Shown: positions 1-9,690, numbered from the stretch's first letter. The stretch is DNA of 64,000 bases from Vibrio alfacsensis (GCF_003544875.1 NZ_CP032094.1:1054001-1118000); one strand, 5' to 3'. Notes: generated from the sequence alone by a model not told the origin. Numbers and translations: made by a program.

Positions 1-61
1 CTACGGTTTGAGTTGAACCATTTTCGGTCTGTTGTTGAGGAGTTGAAATGTTCTCGGACAT
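1..61 (-). CDS. Start of an unidentified protein (partial, runs off the left edge)
   Basis: Reading leftward, an ATG at 61 opens a frame that stays open to base 1 and begins MSENISTPQQQTENGS. An AGGTAA ribosome-binding site lies a few bases upstream. Only about 20 residues are visible, polar and Gln/Thr/Ser rich as in a disordered or cytoplasmic N-terminal tail. I do not recognise the protein and no function can be given. It is divergent from the ATPase gene at 448, so the intervening 386 bp probably hold both promoters. Confidence 0.55.
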   Translation of the reverse strand, partial: MSENISTPQQQTENGSTQTV

Positions 62-447
62 TGTTTTACCTATTTACATGCTTAAGTTGATGAGCAACTG
101 AATTCCTAAATTGTCGCTCTAAATTGCCCTAAATTGACAGATTTGAGGATCACATATCCTTCGTGAATAGCGTAAGTAACGTCGCGTAAAACGATGCGCG
201 CTAACCGTTACTTCAATTGGGGCGTGACAATACTCTTTTCTCACCTCGAAAACAAATAATTTTATCGTTTGCGCAAACGGTCGCCTTTTACTTCCCAAAT
301 GAATTTAAAATGGTGCCAACTTGATGTGCGCCAAATATACAATTCGATAACGGACTTTTGACCTTTCTCTTGAGCCTTTCGCCCTAACACGGTTAAACTT
401 TATCCAATTTCACTCAAATTAGAATAAAATCAAGGAAGATACTCTGA
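62..447. other. Divergent intergenic region
   Basis: 386 bp without a convincing gene, between a leftward gene start and the rightward ATPase gene. The one structured element I see is an inverted repeat, AAGTAACG at 174-181 and CGTTACTT at 206-213, separated by 24 bp. It could be an operator or simply a weak hairpin. An AAGGAAG ribosome-binding site sits just before the ATG at 448. Confidence 0.5.
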
Positions 448-1905
448 ATGCTTATTCAATTTCAGCAGCTTGCAGCAACACAAAATACCGCGACCCTGTC
501 TATAGACCACTGGGATATCGAGCCTGGACAATCTTGGGCCATATTCAGCGCTGATGGAGAGATCGGTTCTATACTCGGCGATCTACTTTGTGATGAACTA
601 AAGCCTATTTCAGGTGAAATCAAACTGAGTGGTTGTCAGGTAGCCCAGGTATCGCTTTCTGAGCAGCAGCGTCTTTTAGAAAGAGAAATCGAAAATGATG
701 AGACAGATTTTTTAGATCGTATCGATCAAGGAAGCAGTGTTCATAAACTGATCATGGAAGTATGCCAAGATGACACCCTAACTGACGAATTGATTCATGA
801 CCTCGACCTTTCACATCTTGTGAACAGTGGGTTTCGTGTATTATCCACCGGAGAAACGCGCCGAGTTATGCTGGCTCGCGCCCTTGCTTTAAAGCCAGAC
901 TTGATACTGTTAGACAACCCTTTTACCGGGCTCGATATTCATCATCGAGTATCACTCGCGGCCTATCTGCACAAATTATCCAAATCAGTGCAAATGCTCG
1001 TGACTTTTTCACGCGAAACTGACATGCCAGATTGGATTGAAAACATCGCATTATTCAGTACGGGTAAGTTAGAAAGCGTAATGGATAGAAAACGTTGGGA
1101 TGCTCACCCTATTATTGCTCAAATCCAATCTCAATCGAACAAGCAAACGGAAGAAGTAATGACGTTGATTCGCCAACATCAGCATTCGACTCACTTCGAC
1201 AATCCGATTTTCGAAATCAAAAATGGTCGTGTCGAATACACCGACAAAACTATTTTCACCGATTTAAACTGGCGCATAGACAAGGGGCACCATTGGCAAG
1301 TAAAGGGCCCAAATGGCTGCGGTAAGAGCACCCTACTCGGATTGATATTTGGCGATCATCCCCAGTGTTATAGCAATGACATTCACATCTTTGGTAAAAA
1401 ACGCGGGACAGGTGAGTCGATATGGGAAATCAAACAACACATCGGCATGGTGTCATCGGCATTACATCTACAATATCGTGTCAATTGCAGCGCTTTGGAA
1501 GTGATAATCTCCGGGTTCTATGACTCAATCGGCCTCTACTCACAACCTACAAAAAAGGAAATCACGGTAGCGAAAGAGTGGTTGGCTATCTTACACATGG
1601 AACAATACGAGAAAACGCCTTTCAAACAACTTGAATACGGTCAGCAACGCCTATTACTGATCGCTCGGGCCATTGTAAAACAGCCAACATTGTTGATTCT
1701 TGATGAGCCTTATCAAGGCCTTGATTATCTTGGCCGTATTTTGGTTAAGAACACGCTTGAGCTAATCGCAAAAGAAAATTTAAGCCAATTGCTCTATGTT
1801 TCACATTATCAAGAAGATGGCTTAGAGAGCATTCAAAACTACTTGGAATTCACCTATTACGACGGTGGCAATTGTTATAAAGCCAAAATCGAGAAATCGC
1901 TTTAG
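448..1905 (+). CDS. modF: ModF-like tandem ABC ATPase
   Basis: Soluble protein of 485 residues carrying two ABC nucleotide-binding domains, the architecture and length of ModF, the ATPase associated with molybdate transport in enterobacteria. The second domain is canonical: Walker A GPNGCGKST (287-295), signature-like LEYGQQR (395-401) and Walker B LLILDEP (415-421). The first is degenerate: its P-loop region reads FSADGEIGS (33-41) without the GKS/T core, although LSTGE (132-136) and LILLDNP (152-158) remain, with Asn replacing the catalytic Glu. No permease or binding protein is adjacent, so it is an orphan here. The family assignment is firm. The link to molybdate is by homology only. Confidence 0.75.
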   Translation: MLIQFQQLAATQNTATLSIDHWDIEPGQSWAIFSADGEIGSILGDLLCDELKPISGEIKLSGCQVAQVSLSEQQRLLEREIENDETDFLDRIDQGSSVHKLIMEVCQDDTLTDELIHDLDLSHLVNSGFRVLSTGETRRVMLARALALKPDLILLDNPFTGLDIHHRVSLAAYLHKLSKSVQMLVTFSRETDMPDWIENIALFSTGKLESVMDRKRWDAHPIIAQIQSQSNKQTEEVMTLIRQHQHSTHFDNPIFEIKNGRVEYTDKTIFTDLNWRIDKGHHWQVKGPNGCGKSTLLGLIFGDHPQCYSNDIHIFGKKRGTGESIWEIKQHIGMVSSALHLQYRVNCSALEVIISGFYDSIGLYSQPTKKEITVAKEWLAILHMEQYEKTPFKQLEYGQQRLLLIARAIVKQPTLLILDEPYQGLDYLGRILVKNTLELIAKENLSQLLYVSHYQEDGLESIQNYLEFTYYDGGNCYKAKIEKSL

Positions 1906-2064
1906 CTCGTCTTTTGAGCAAACGAGTTCTTAAATCCTGAATAGGGTTTGTATTAATATGCCACTTTCTCATTTTGTGAGAATATCTCATTCTAATTATT
2001 TTCCTTTTCTCAGCAACTAAGAATTATAGTTGTTGCACTGCCACTAACACGTTACAACAGACTC

Positions 2065-2799
2065 ATGACAACAAACAAAGCCAACGCGAATCAGGTAAAC
2101 GAAAAAGCGCTGCAATTATTAATGCAAGTTGCGGTTAGCCCATTCCCAGTATCTGCGAAAACTCTCAGTGAACAATTACACGTTCCATTGAGTAGCCTCT
2201 ATCGACATTTGAAGCTACTAAAAGAATGGAACTTGATTGAAGAAAGTGTTCATGACAAGACATTCGTCGTTGGCCCAGCCGCTCTGCTGCTTATGCACAG
2301 CTATGAAACCTCGCAACATGGTTTGGATATGGTGGAAACCATATTGGCTCGCTTAGTTCAGCAAACCGGTGAAATGGCCGCATATATGGTGCCAGCTGGT
2401 TATCGTGCGCTTTGTGTCAGACAAAAAGAAAGTATGCAGGCGCTTCGATGCAGCTACGTCCAGGGTCAAAGTCAACCACTGCTTCGAGGTGCCTCATCTA
2501 AAGTGATGCTGGCTTTTATGCCTCAGAATCGTTGTGAGAAAATCTTACGTCATTTTGGCGAAGATCATCGTCTCAATGAATGGGAACAAGAACTCAGCAC
2601 CATCCGTAAAAACGGATACGCTGTCAGTACATCAGAAATTGATCCTGGCGTGTCCGGTATCAGTGCGCCAGTCATGAAAGGAAGTAAATTGATTGGTGCG
2701 GTATCGGTCATGGCTCCGGCTCACCGCGTGGAGAAAGACAAGCAGCGTATCATTTTGCATGTGTTGCAGGCAGCAAGGGCGTTGCCACCAGAAAGGTAA
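2065..2799 (+). CDS. IclR-family transcriptional regulator
   Basis: 244 residues with the IclR layout: an N-terminal winged helix-turn-helix (about 15-75; KTLSEQLHVPLSSLYRHLKLL is the recognition region) and a C-terminal effector domain (about 90-240) containing the typical GVSGISAPVMKGSKLIGAVSV stretch in two parts around residues 193-213. Such proteins bind small metabolites and repress or activate nearby catabolic genes. The stop is 6 bp before the next start, so it is almost certainly co-transcribed with the arginase-fold gene at 2806. The ligand is unknown. Confidence 0.85.
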   Translation: MTTNKANANQVNEKALQLLMQVAVSPFPVSAKTLSEQLHVPLSSLYRHLKLLKEWNLIEESVHDKTFVVGPAALLLMHSYETSQHGLDMVETILARLVQQTGEMAAYMVPAGYRALCVRQKESMQALRCSYVQGQSQPLLRGASSKVMLAFMPQNRCEKILRHFGEDHRLNEWEQELSTIRKNGYAVSTSEIDPGVSGISAPVMKGSKLIGAVSVMAPAHRVEKDKQRIILHVLQAARALPPER

Positions 2800-2805
2800 T
2801 TCACA

Positions 2806-3645
2806 ATGTTAAGCTTTTTCAAACGTTATAGACTTCATCGAGATAAGAAACACGTTCATCATTACCCATTTTCATTTATGACGGTATGTGAACATTTAGC
2901 TCCGATGACATCAGGGACGTTTGAACTAGCTAACCAGAGCCTAGAAAACGCCAGTGACTGGCTATACCAACAACATGATCATAACGCTGCCGCGAATCTG
3001 GGCCACTTTACTCATAGCCAAATAGAGAATGGTGAATCCCAAGAGTCATTGAGTTTGGCGTTGTCTCGACACTCCATTCCCGTGATTTTGTCTAACTGCA
3101 CAGAAGCCGTTTTGTCGATTCTGCCGGTGGTCGTGCGTGACACCGATGAAGTGGGCATTATTCACATTGGCCATAAAATGAATCTAAAGCCAACACTAGA
3201 GCCACGCATAGGTTCAGCGTTTCACTTTGCCCTTTCTCGCTATAGAAACGTGCGTTTGTTTTTTGCCGGAGCCAGTCAAGAAGAGACAAAGCCAGAAATT
3301 TGGGAATACGCTGAAGATCAAGGCTGTGACTGGGTCACTGATCGTGAATTCACGTTTCGCTATCGCAACCATTTAAAACAGCAGATTGGTAACTATTTAG
3401 ACCATTGCGACCAAGTTGTTATCTCTATTGATTTATCTTCTCTGCTTGTGAAAAACAATCTGGATTCCGCATCATCTTTAGATATTCAAATGGTGCTGCG
3501 CACAATCCGTCATGGACTGGTATCCGGAAAAGTCAAAGCCATTCAATTGGTGGGTGACCGTGATAGGCTCATTTATTCTAAGCAGACAAAAGCCATTCTC
3601 GAAGAGTTATACCAAATGTCCCCATTAGTTAATCACGCAGCTTAA
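2806..3645 (+). CDS. Arginase/formiminoglutamase-fold protein lacking the metal-binding residues
   Basis: 279 residues with the spacing of the ureohydrolase family (arginase, agmatinase, HutG) but with its metal ligands replaced. Where the family has GGDHS this protein has SNCTEA after IPVIL. Where DAHxD is expected it has IGHKMN after VGIIH. Where SxDxDxxDP is expected it has SIDLSSL, followed by the family-like SGKVKAIQLV segment. The fold assignment is my reading of these aligned blocks. Loss of the Mn2+ ligands is seen directly and argues against hydrolase activity. Coupling to an IclR regulator 6 bp upstream suggests a ligand-sensing or regulatory role, which is inference. The start follows a ribosome-binding site (AAAGGTAA) inside the end of the regulator gene. 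Confidence 0.6.
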   Translation: MLSFFKRYRLHRDKKHVHHYPFSFMTVCEHLAPMTSGTFELANQSLENASDWLYQQHDHNAAANLGHFTHSQIENGESQESLSLALSRHSIPVILSNCTEAVLSILPVVVRDTDEVGIIHIGHKMNLKPTLEPRIGSAFHFALSRYRNVRLFFAGASQEETKPEIWEYAEDQGCDWVTDREFTFRYRNHLKQQIGNYLDHCDQVVISIDLSSLLVKNNLDSASSLDIQMVLRTIRHGLVSGKVKAIQLVGDRDRLIYSKQTKAILEELYQMSPLVNHAA

Positions 3646-3962
3646 AGAGCCTTGCAAACCACTCACCCGTCGGTAGTTCCGTTTCCCATAGAGACTGAAT
3701 TACCGACAACAAGTGTTCTAACAATAGATCTTAACCAAAAGATTATTAACAATAAGTGCGACAAGCTTCAACATAAACTATTGAACTAATGTCACATTTA
3801 AGCTCTAATACTTTCCAATAAGTACTTGATACCAATATACATAAATTGAGTTCAAGACAAAGTAAGCGGAGCCAACACAATAATTAACCCGCTGATGTTA
3901 CTTTCTTTGAGCCATTGCTTAAATGCTTGCGCCATTAAGATTAATAAGATTTAGGATACTTG
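3646..3962. other. Intergenic region before the MshQ-like gene
   Basis: About 315 bp, AT-rich, with no open frame of note and no clear terminator hairpin after the arginase-fold gene. It presumably holds the promoter of the secreted protein at 3963. AGGA at 3953-3956 is a suitable ribosome-binding site for ATG 3963 or 3966. Confidence 0.45.
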
Positions 3963-6656
3963 ATGATGCGTATAGGCTCTATTATTGCGTTACTCGCTGT
4001 GTTGCCGTTTACCGCGAGCGCAAAAGTTTATGATTTAGCAAAAATCAACGAGGATCAGCCCGTCGATTTCTGCCCTGTCAGCATAGCGATTGATCCTGGT
4101 GAAGGTGAATACGATAAGGTGTACCGTTGCCAGGGTGATATAACTTTGCGAGACGGCGATTCAATCATCAACTCAAACGAGTCTAATGTACTCCTAAGAG
4201 CTTTCACGAAAGTGGAACTGCAAGGCACTAACACTATAGGCTCTCCAAATTCTCCTATCTCCATTGAATCCCAATTTGGTGGCATAAGACTGTCTAATTC
4301 AAACTTAGATAGTGGTTACTCAATAATATACGGTAACTTACAAACCATTTCTGGCATTTCATTACAAAACGCTCTTATTGATGGAAACGTGAACTCCGGA
4401 GGCATGAATATTGAGTTGAACGGAAATTACAACGTCATCAATGGCTCCATATTCGCCAAACAACACATTGATCTTTCGAATACTTCAGTATGTGGAAGTG
4501 TAGAATCGGAAGGGGGGGCATTATACACCAGATCAAATGCCAACTTGATTGTAGGAAACATTAAGACCCCACAGAATGTTGAACTGATCAATACAGAAGT
4601 CTTCGGATCTATTGATTCTGAAGGTGCAAACGTTACCCTCGATTCTAGTTCGGTATACGCGAATAACATGGCTGTGGACGTGTTTCAAAAGGCAAGTAGA
4701 GTAAAAGGAATGGGGCAAGTCTGCGGCGGTATTAAGGCGCATACGATAGACTCAACAATCACTCGTTACTGCGGCATTGATGAACCGAACTGTTCTTACG
4801 CATCACAACGACGTTGTCCAGACAAGGTCGTTCCTATTTGTGAAATAAAGCCGCCATCAGAAGACGATTTTGAGCTTGTCGTAACCCCACATGACGATAT
4901 TGCGTTAATGTGTGGCGAATCTCTTCCGCAGTTTTTAGCTACGACAACCAACAATGGTGAACCAGCAAGTACAAAAGTCACAGCAACCCTGTCCCACCCT
5001 AGCCTCTTCACCCTAAAAGTAATAAAGGGCGCAAAAAATGGTAGCGACTACCTCTCTACCGATGAGGGGCAATTGGAGTTGGAAATCATACCAAAGGACA
5101 TTGACCAACTCGAACTTGGAGCAAACTATCGACTGACATTCACAGTGGCAAACGATGCCGAAAAAGCTCAAGCCGTTAAATTCATGTTTGAACCATTCAT
5201 GTTTGAAGCCTATTCAAAAGATCCTGGCACATCGGTTGATGAAATCAGCGTTGTGGCCGGCAAATCTCAGATCGTTAACACACGTCTTCTGGCTTGCTCG
5301 GCAACCGGAGAGCAAATTGTTGCAACCAATTATGATGGTTTACCGAAAGTGAGCCACAGCATCATAAAACCAGCACAAGGCAGCAAAGGGAATTTCGCAT
5401 ACTCTGCAGATTTTACCGATGGTCTTTCTAGTCATGGACTTATCACCAATGAGTCTGGACTATTTAACGTCAGATTGAACGATTCGTTTGATTGTAAAGG
5501 GTATGAGAACTGCCCTACGAATGGCGCTGTCACAGTAAGTGGTAGCTTTGATGTGAAATCTCGCCCATGGACACTGGCGATTTGTGATGCAGGGCAACCT
5601 CTGCGATCTGGCACATCCTCATCTGGTAATGGATTCATCGCTTCGGGCGAAGACTTTTCTGTCACCGTAAAACCCATTGTTTGGCAAGCTGGCGGTTCAC
5701 TGTCCAACCCCGTGAATACACGAAATTACTGTGATGCTGACGTCACTCGTAACTTCATGCTTGATGACGCCCCTGCTGCAAGCGTTATTCTGTCAAGTAA
5801 GCAAGCAACGCCCCAAGCAACGTCTTCTAACCAAACTAAGCTACTAGAAAGCCCTCTTGGGCTAAGCAAAACTCATAAAGAGCACTCTGGTGATGGGTAC
5901 ATATTTTCACAGTTGTCTTGGCAAGAAGTGGGCAGTTTACGCGTGAAAGCCAACCTAAGTGGCGAGTACCTTGATCTAACCGTGAATGAGGGATTTCGCA
6001 ACATCGGCCGTTTCTATCCGAAATATTTTAAAGCGCGAGATGTCGAGTGGGCATACCCGTCTGGGCAGAGCTTTGTCTATATGAATCAACCGATGGATAG
6101 CATCTCTTACAACGTCATTGCATTAAATGCGGATAAACAGAACGTTCTTAACTATGTTCATTTTGCGCCTAACTATAGACAGCACTTTAATCTGGGTGAG
6201 CTGAGTAGTTACAGCGATCGATTTGTTCCTCCACTCTCTTCACAAGGTGAATGGAGCAAAATAGGTAACGCCAGCGTTGGCAGATTCACCATTATTAAAG
6301 CTGCATCTGGAGCGACGTGCTTAAACAGCCCATGCTGGGAAAAAGACGAAACCGATGGACAATATCCAGACGGTCCGTTTAACAAAACCAACAGCGCCGC
6401 TACCAGTAAAATCGGCTTAACTTATGAGCTGGGTAATGTTGTTGATGAGGTACACTTTCTCGATGCTACGCATATTTTTTCAACGCAACCTGACGTGCGC
6501 TTCGGCCGACTGAACTTCAAAGACGTAGGTGGTAATCAAGGAATGACGATTCGAGTCCCGCTGGATGTTGAAGTTTGGGAGGGCGGTCGATTTGTCACCC
6601 ATTTGCAGACACCACCGATGGCGAACAACAGGGCTGCATTCCAATTCAGCGCCTGA
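3963..6656 (+). CDS. Large secreted MshQ-like protein with C-terminal DUF6701 region
   Basis: About 897 residues beginning with a signal peptide (MRIGSIIALLAVLPFTASA). The first 250 residues form a polyNN-type repetitive region with many short alternating strands (INSNES, NTIGSP, GNLQTISGISL), consistent with a beta-helix, followed by a long beta-rich region. The C-terminal part, including VRFGRLNFKDVGGNQGM and LDVEVWEGGRFVTH, matches the DUF6701 domain at the end of MSHA-pilus proteins of the MshQ type. No msh genes are adjacent, so it is an orphan paralogue, probably surface-exposed or periplasmic. Cysteines are common, suggesting disulfides. The last 18 residues may be out of frame: another frame stays open from 6575 to 6778 and encodes about 60 further residues. 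Confidence 0.65.
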   Translation: MMRIGSIIALLAVLPFTASAKVYDLAKINEDQPVDFCPVSIAIDPGEGEYDKVYRCQGDITLRDGDSIINSNESNVLLRAFTKVELQGTNTIGSPNSPISIESQFGGIRLSNSNLDSGYSIIYGNLQTISGISLQNALIDGNVNSGGMNIELNGNYNVINGSIFAKQHIDLSNTSVCGSVESEGGALYTRSNANLIVGNIKTPQNVELINTEVFGSIDSEGANVTLDSSSVYANNMAVDVFQKASRVKGMGQVCGGIKAHTIDSTITRYCGIDEPNCSYASQRRCPDKVVPICEIKPPSEDDFELVVTPHDDIALMCGESLPQFLATTTNNGEPASTKVTATLSHPSLFTLKVIKGAKNGSDYLSTDEGQLELEIIPKDIDQLELGANYRLTFTVANDAEKAQAVKFMFEPFMFEAYSKDPGTSVDEISVVAGKSQIVNTRLLACSATGEQIVATNYDGLPKVSHSIIKPAQGSKGNFAYSADFTDGLSSHGLITNESGLFNVRLNDSFDCKGYENCPTNGAVTVSGSFDVKSRPWTLAICDAGQPLRSGTSSSGNGFIASGEDFSVTVKPIVWQAGGSLSNPVNTRNYCDADVTRNFMLDDAPAASVILSSKQATPQATSSNQTKLLESPLGLSKTHKEHSGDGYIFSQLSWQEVGSLRVKANLSGEYLDLTVNEGFRNIGRFYPKYFKARDVEWAYPSGQSFVYMNQPMDSISYNVIALNADKQNVLNYVHFAPNYRQHFNLGELSSYSDRFVPPLSSQGEWSKIGNASVGRFTIIKAASGATCLNSPCWEKDETDGQYPDGPFNKTNSAATSKIGLTYELGNVVDEVHFLDATHIFSTQPDVRFGRLNFKDVGGNQGMTIRVPLDVEVWEGGRFVTHLQTPPMANNRAAFQFSA

Positions 6657-6779
6657 CAACTCAGTTTGGAAGTGGGTTAGCTGCCGCTCCCATTCAAGCG
6701 GATTCCGATCGAGACGTTTGGATTCATCGAGGCAAGGCGGGGCGAGGCCAATATGATAGGCATAAACTAGCGATATAAA

Positions 6780-6808
6780 AAAACGCCCCTTGCGATAAGG
6801 GGCGTTTT
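6780..6808. terminator. Bidirectional intrinsic terminator
   Basis: AAAACGCCCCTT (6780-6791) pairs perfectly with AAGGGGCGTTTT (6797-6808) around a 5-nt loop. A-runs and T-runs flank both sides, so it can end the MshQ-like transcript and, read leftward, the helicase transcript. Confidence 0.85.
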
Positions 6809-6876
6809 ATTTGAAAGCGATTCTTTAGTGTCAGCTAGTTAAAAGCAAACACTGATAACTAAAACTGACGTTCAGA

Positions 6877-8169
6877 TTACTTGGTCGAACGACGCTCTTT
6901 AAGGCGCTTCACCATAGCTAAACGGCGTTCAGCTGAACCTTGGTCTGTTGCCGATTGATTCGGGTTATTACGGCGACCTTGGCGATTTTTAAACGCAGGC
7001 TTTGAGTTTAATTTCTCAATGTACGACTCGCGTTGTTTTGGTTCATAACCCGCAAGTTCAATACGGCGAATATGTTGTTGAATCAAATTTTCAACTTGTA
7101 CTACCGTCAACTCTTCTTCGCGGTTAACGAAAGACACCGCATGGCCTTGCTTACCCGCGCGACCTGTACGGCCAATACGATGAACGTAGTCTTCTGCTAA
7201 GAATGGCATGTCGTAGTTTACAACGTGCGGTAGGTCTTCAATATCCAGACCACGAGCAGCAACATCCGTTGCGACCATGACACGCGCTTTGCCTGTTTTA
7301 AACTCTTCTAGCGCACGACGACGAGCACTCTGTGCACGGTCACCATGACAAACTACGGCTTTAATGCCATCAAGCTTAAGTTCTTTAACGACATCATTTG
7401 CCGTTTCTTTGTAGTTCACAAAGACCAGCACCTGTTTCCAGTTTTTGCGACCAATCAGTTCAGAAAGAAGCTCTGTCTTACGTTCTTGATCAACTGGGTA
7501 CAACACGTGAGCAACGGTCTGTGCTGTGGTGTTCGCACGTTCTACTTCAATACGCTTTGGCTTACGCAGAATATCGTTAGCTAACAAATTCAGTTGGCTT
7601 GATGTTGTTGCTGAAAACATCATAATTTGAGGGTCAGTATCGACATCTAGCATGATTTTGCGCACAGCGTGGATGAAACCCATATCCAAAATACGGTCGG
7701 CTTCATCAAACACAAGAAATTCAAGATTAGCGACTGATACGTTGCCCTGCTCAATGTGTTCTTCTAGACGACCGGGGGTTGCCACTAGGATGTCTACGCC
7801 ACTTTCTAGTGCCGTAACCTGAGAAGACATCTTACGACCACCAAAAATAGCCACAACAGAGAGGTCCGTATATTTTGTGTAAGTCTTGATATTGTCAGCA
7901 ATTTGTTCTGCTAGCTCGCGAGTTGGAGCCATGATAAGCGCGCGTGCTGTTTTACGAGATGCACTGCGACCACTGTCCAATAAACGTTGAATCATTGGCA
8001 ATGAAAACGCTGCCGTTTTACCGGTACCCGTTTGCGCTGTAGCGAAGATATCATGGCCTTTGCGAGCCATTGGAATCGCTTTCTGTTGAATTGGTGTTAG
8101 CTTTTCATAACCACATTCTGCCAGTGCTTTAACCACTTCTGGCGCAAAACCTTGAGATGAAAATGACAT
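6877..8169 (-). CDS. DEAD-box ATP-dependent RNA helicase, RhlE type
   Basis: 430 residues with all DEAD-box motifs in order: Q-motif GYEKLTPIQQKAIP, motif I AQTGTGKT (about 42-49), Ia PTRELA, Ib TPGR, II DEAD, III SAT, and motif VI HRIGRTGRAG. The C-terminal tail is basic (RRNNPNQS, KRLKERRSTK), as in RhlE-like helicases that remodel RNA in ribosome assembly or cold adaptation. The start ATG at 8169 opens MSFSSQGF, the usual beginning of this group. The gene stands alone, with its own upstream region and the terminator at 6780-6808. The choice among RhlE-like paralogues is uncertain. Confidence 0.93.
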   Translation of the reverse strand: MSFSSQGFAPEVVKALAECGYEKLTPIQQKAIPMARKGHDIFATAQTGTGKTAAFSLPMIQRLLDSGRSASRKTARALIMAPTRELAEQIADNIKTYTKYTDLSVVAIFGGRKMSSQVTALESGVDILVATPGRLEEHIEQGNVSVANLEFLVFDEADRILDMGFIHAVRKIMLDVDTDPQIMMFSATTSSQLNLLANDILRKPKRIEVERANTTAQTVAHVLYPVDQERKTELLSELIGRKNWKQVLVFVNYKETANDVVKELKLDGIKAVVCHGDRAQSARRRALEEFKTGKARVMVATDVAARGLDIEDLPHVVNYDMPFLAEDYVHRIGRTGRAGKQGHAVSFVNREEELTVVQVENLIQQHIRRIELAGYEPKQRESYIEKLNSKPAFKNRQGRRNNPNQSATDQGSAERRLAMVKRLKERRSTK

Positions 8170-8262
8170 TGAGCGTATTCCTTAAACAAACCACATAGAT
8201 AGCTTTAAAAATTTTAGCCGTGGACTATACCCGAATTTGAGTGATTTATCTCACTTTTCTTA

Positions 8263-9690
8263 CTAAATGAAATAATAGCGGTTCTTACCTGCCCTTTTGG
8301 CCTCATACATTGCCATATCGGCCCGATGCATTAAACCATCAAGATCGCTATCGCCCTCTCTGACATAGCACCCACCAATACTTGCATTGACTTGATGGTA
8401 GATATTCGTTTGCACTTCAAACGGGCATTGAATCATCTGAATAAGTAATGCCGCGTATTTTTCGGGATCTTCCATATGTTCAGGGTGACTTAATAATATA
8501 GCAAACTCGTCCCCACCTAAGCGCGCAAGCAATGCACGTTCACCGAGTACCTTACGCATTACGTCTGCAACATATTTTAGCGCTTTATCTCCTGCTGCAT
8601 GACCAAATTCATCATTGATAAACTTAAAATCATCTAAGTCAATATAGATCAAGCACGCTGGTTTCGATGACTTGGTACAAGCGCTTAATATACTGTCTGC
8701 ACCGTTCTGAAAAGCCGCCCGATTCACTAAACTGGTTAAAAAATCATTATGTGCCAGATGGAATATACGTTGATTGTCGATATGCAATCGCAGCTGATAA
8801 CGATCGATCAAATACGCAAATAAGGCACTCAAAAAAATACCTGAATACACCAAAGACTGATTCTGAGTAAACCTGTCGTGGAAGCCGATTCGATTATTGT
8901 ATTCAACATAGGAAAGTAATTTCCACGAAGTACTCGTGTTACTTGTAACGTGGTATTCCTGGAAACAATAAGGGTTAATGCGACCAACTGCCCTGACCGA
9001 TTCGATTGTCACAATCCCTTGGCTTGTTTCAAATTGCCCAAATTGAGTCATTCTAATTTTGTCAGCAAAATCTGGGAACTGGTGGTAAACAGTTTCAGCC
9101 GACTTGTGATCAAACATAAAAGCAAACTCTAGCTCTGGCTTTAAGTTATTGAATAAAAAATGGCCATCACTATTGATCAACATATAATTCGTACCGCGAT
9201 GCAAATCAAACAACTTCAAACCATTCATCAAATAGCTGGCCAAATAGTTAATGATCACAATACCACGCTTACGCCCATCAGCATCATAGATGGGTGACGC
9301 CAAACGAAGCATTGGTTTAAATGGTACTTCTATTTGACCATGCTCCATATTGAGATCAAGTGGAGAGACATAAATTCGTTGACTGTTTAACATTGCAGCT
9401 GCTTTAAAGTAATAACGATGGCCTTTATTTTGTAGTTGTTCTTGAGGAACCACCATCGCGCGTCCGTTATTGAAATTAATGCGTACGACTTCATTACCAT
9501 CTAAATCTAAATATCGAATCTGATCGTAGATTTCTTTTTTCTGACTTACGATCATGAGTGTGTTAGCGAACTTATCAAAATGTTTTTGATCCACTCGCTG
9601 GCCGTCCTGATCTATCAAATCATAAATTTTGTGTTTCGCCATCAAATCCGTTAGTAATGCCGTTTCCTTAACGACTGTACCCATAATCAA
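8263..9690 (-). CDS. Diguanylate cyclase (GGDEF) with dCache-like sensor, N-terminus interrupted
   Basis: This 475-codon frame encodes most of a membrane diguanylate cyclase making c-di-GMP from two GTP. Residues 1-270 are a periplasmic Cache-like sensor (DGQRVDQ, LDLDGNEVVRIN, INSDGHFLFN), then a transmembrane helix (YSGIFLSALFAYLI) and a GGDEF domain with intact LARLGGDEFAIL. The usual RxxD inhibitory site just before GGDEF is absent, so allosteric product inhibition at that site is unlikely. The frame as given would start at a TTG and lack the first membrane helix. That helix is encoded in the same frame at 9745-9870, beyond two TAA codons (see next feature). The protein is therefore probably not made in full, or is expressed as a mislocalised fragment. 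Confidence 0.8.
   Translation of the reverse strand: MIMGTVVKETALLTDLMAKHKIYDLIDQDGQRVDQKHFDKFANTLMIVSQKKEIYDQIRYLDLDGNEVVRINFNNGRAMVVPQEQLQNKGHRYYFKAAAMLNSQRIYVSPLDLNMEHGQIEVPFKPMLRLASPIYDADGRKRGIVIINYLASYLMNGLKLFDLHRGTNYMLINSDGHFLFNNLKPELEFAFMFDHKSAETVYHQFPDFADKIRMTQFGQFETSQGIVTIESVRAVGRINPYCFQEYHVTSNTSTSWKLLSYVEYNNRIGFHDRFTQNQSLVYSGIFLSALFAYLIDRYQLRLHIDNQRIFHLAHNDFLTSLVNRAAFQNGADSILSACTKSSKPACLIYIDLDDFKFINDEFGHAAGDKALKYVADVMRKVLGERALLARLGGDEFAILLSHPEHMEDPEKYAALLIQMIQCPFEVQTNIYHQVNASIGGCYVREGDSDLDGLMHRADMAMYEAKRAGKNRYYFI

Noticed and set aside
4055..5707. Minus-strand open frames inside the MshQ-like gene
   Set aside because: They are shadows of the intact sense frame, with no ribosome-binding sites and poor amino-acid composition.
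8263..9690. Intact soluble diguanylate cyclase
   Set aside because: The in-frame upstream membrane segment shows that this frame is the downstream part of an interrupted membrane protein.
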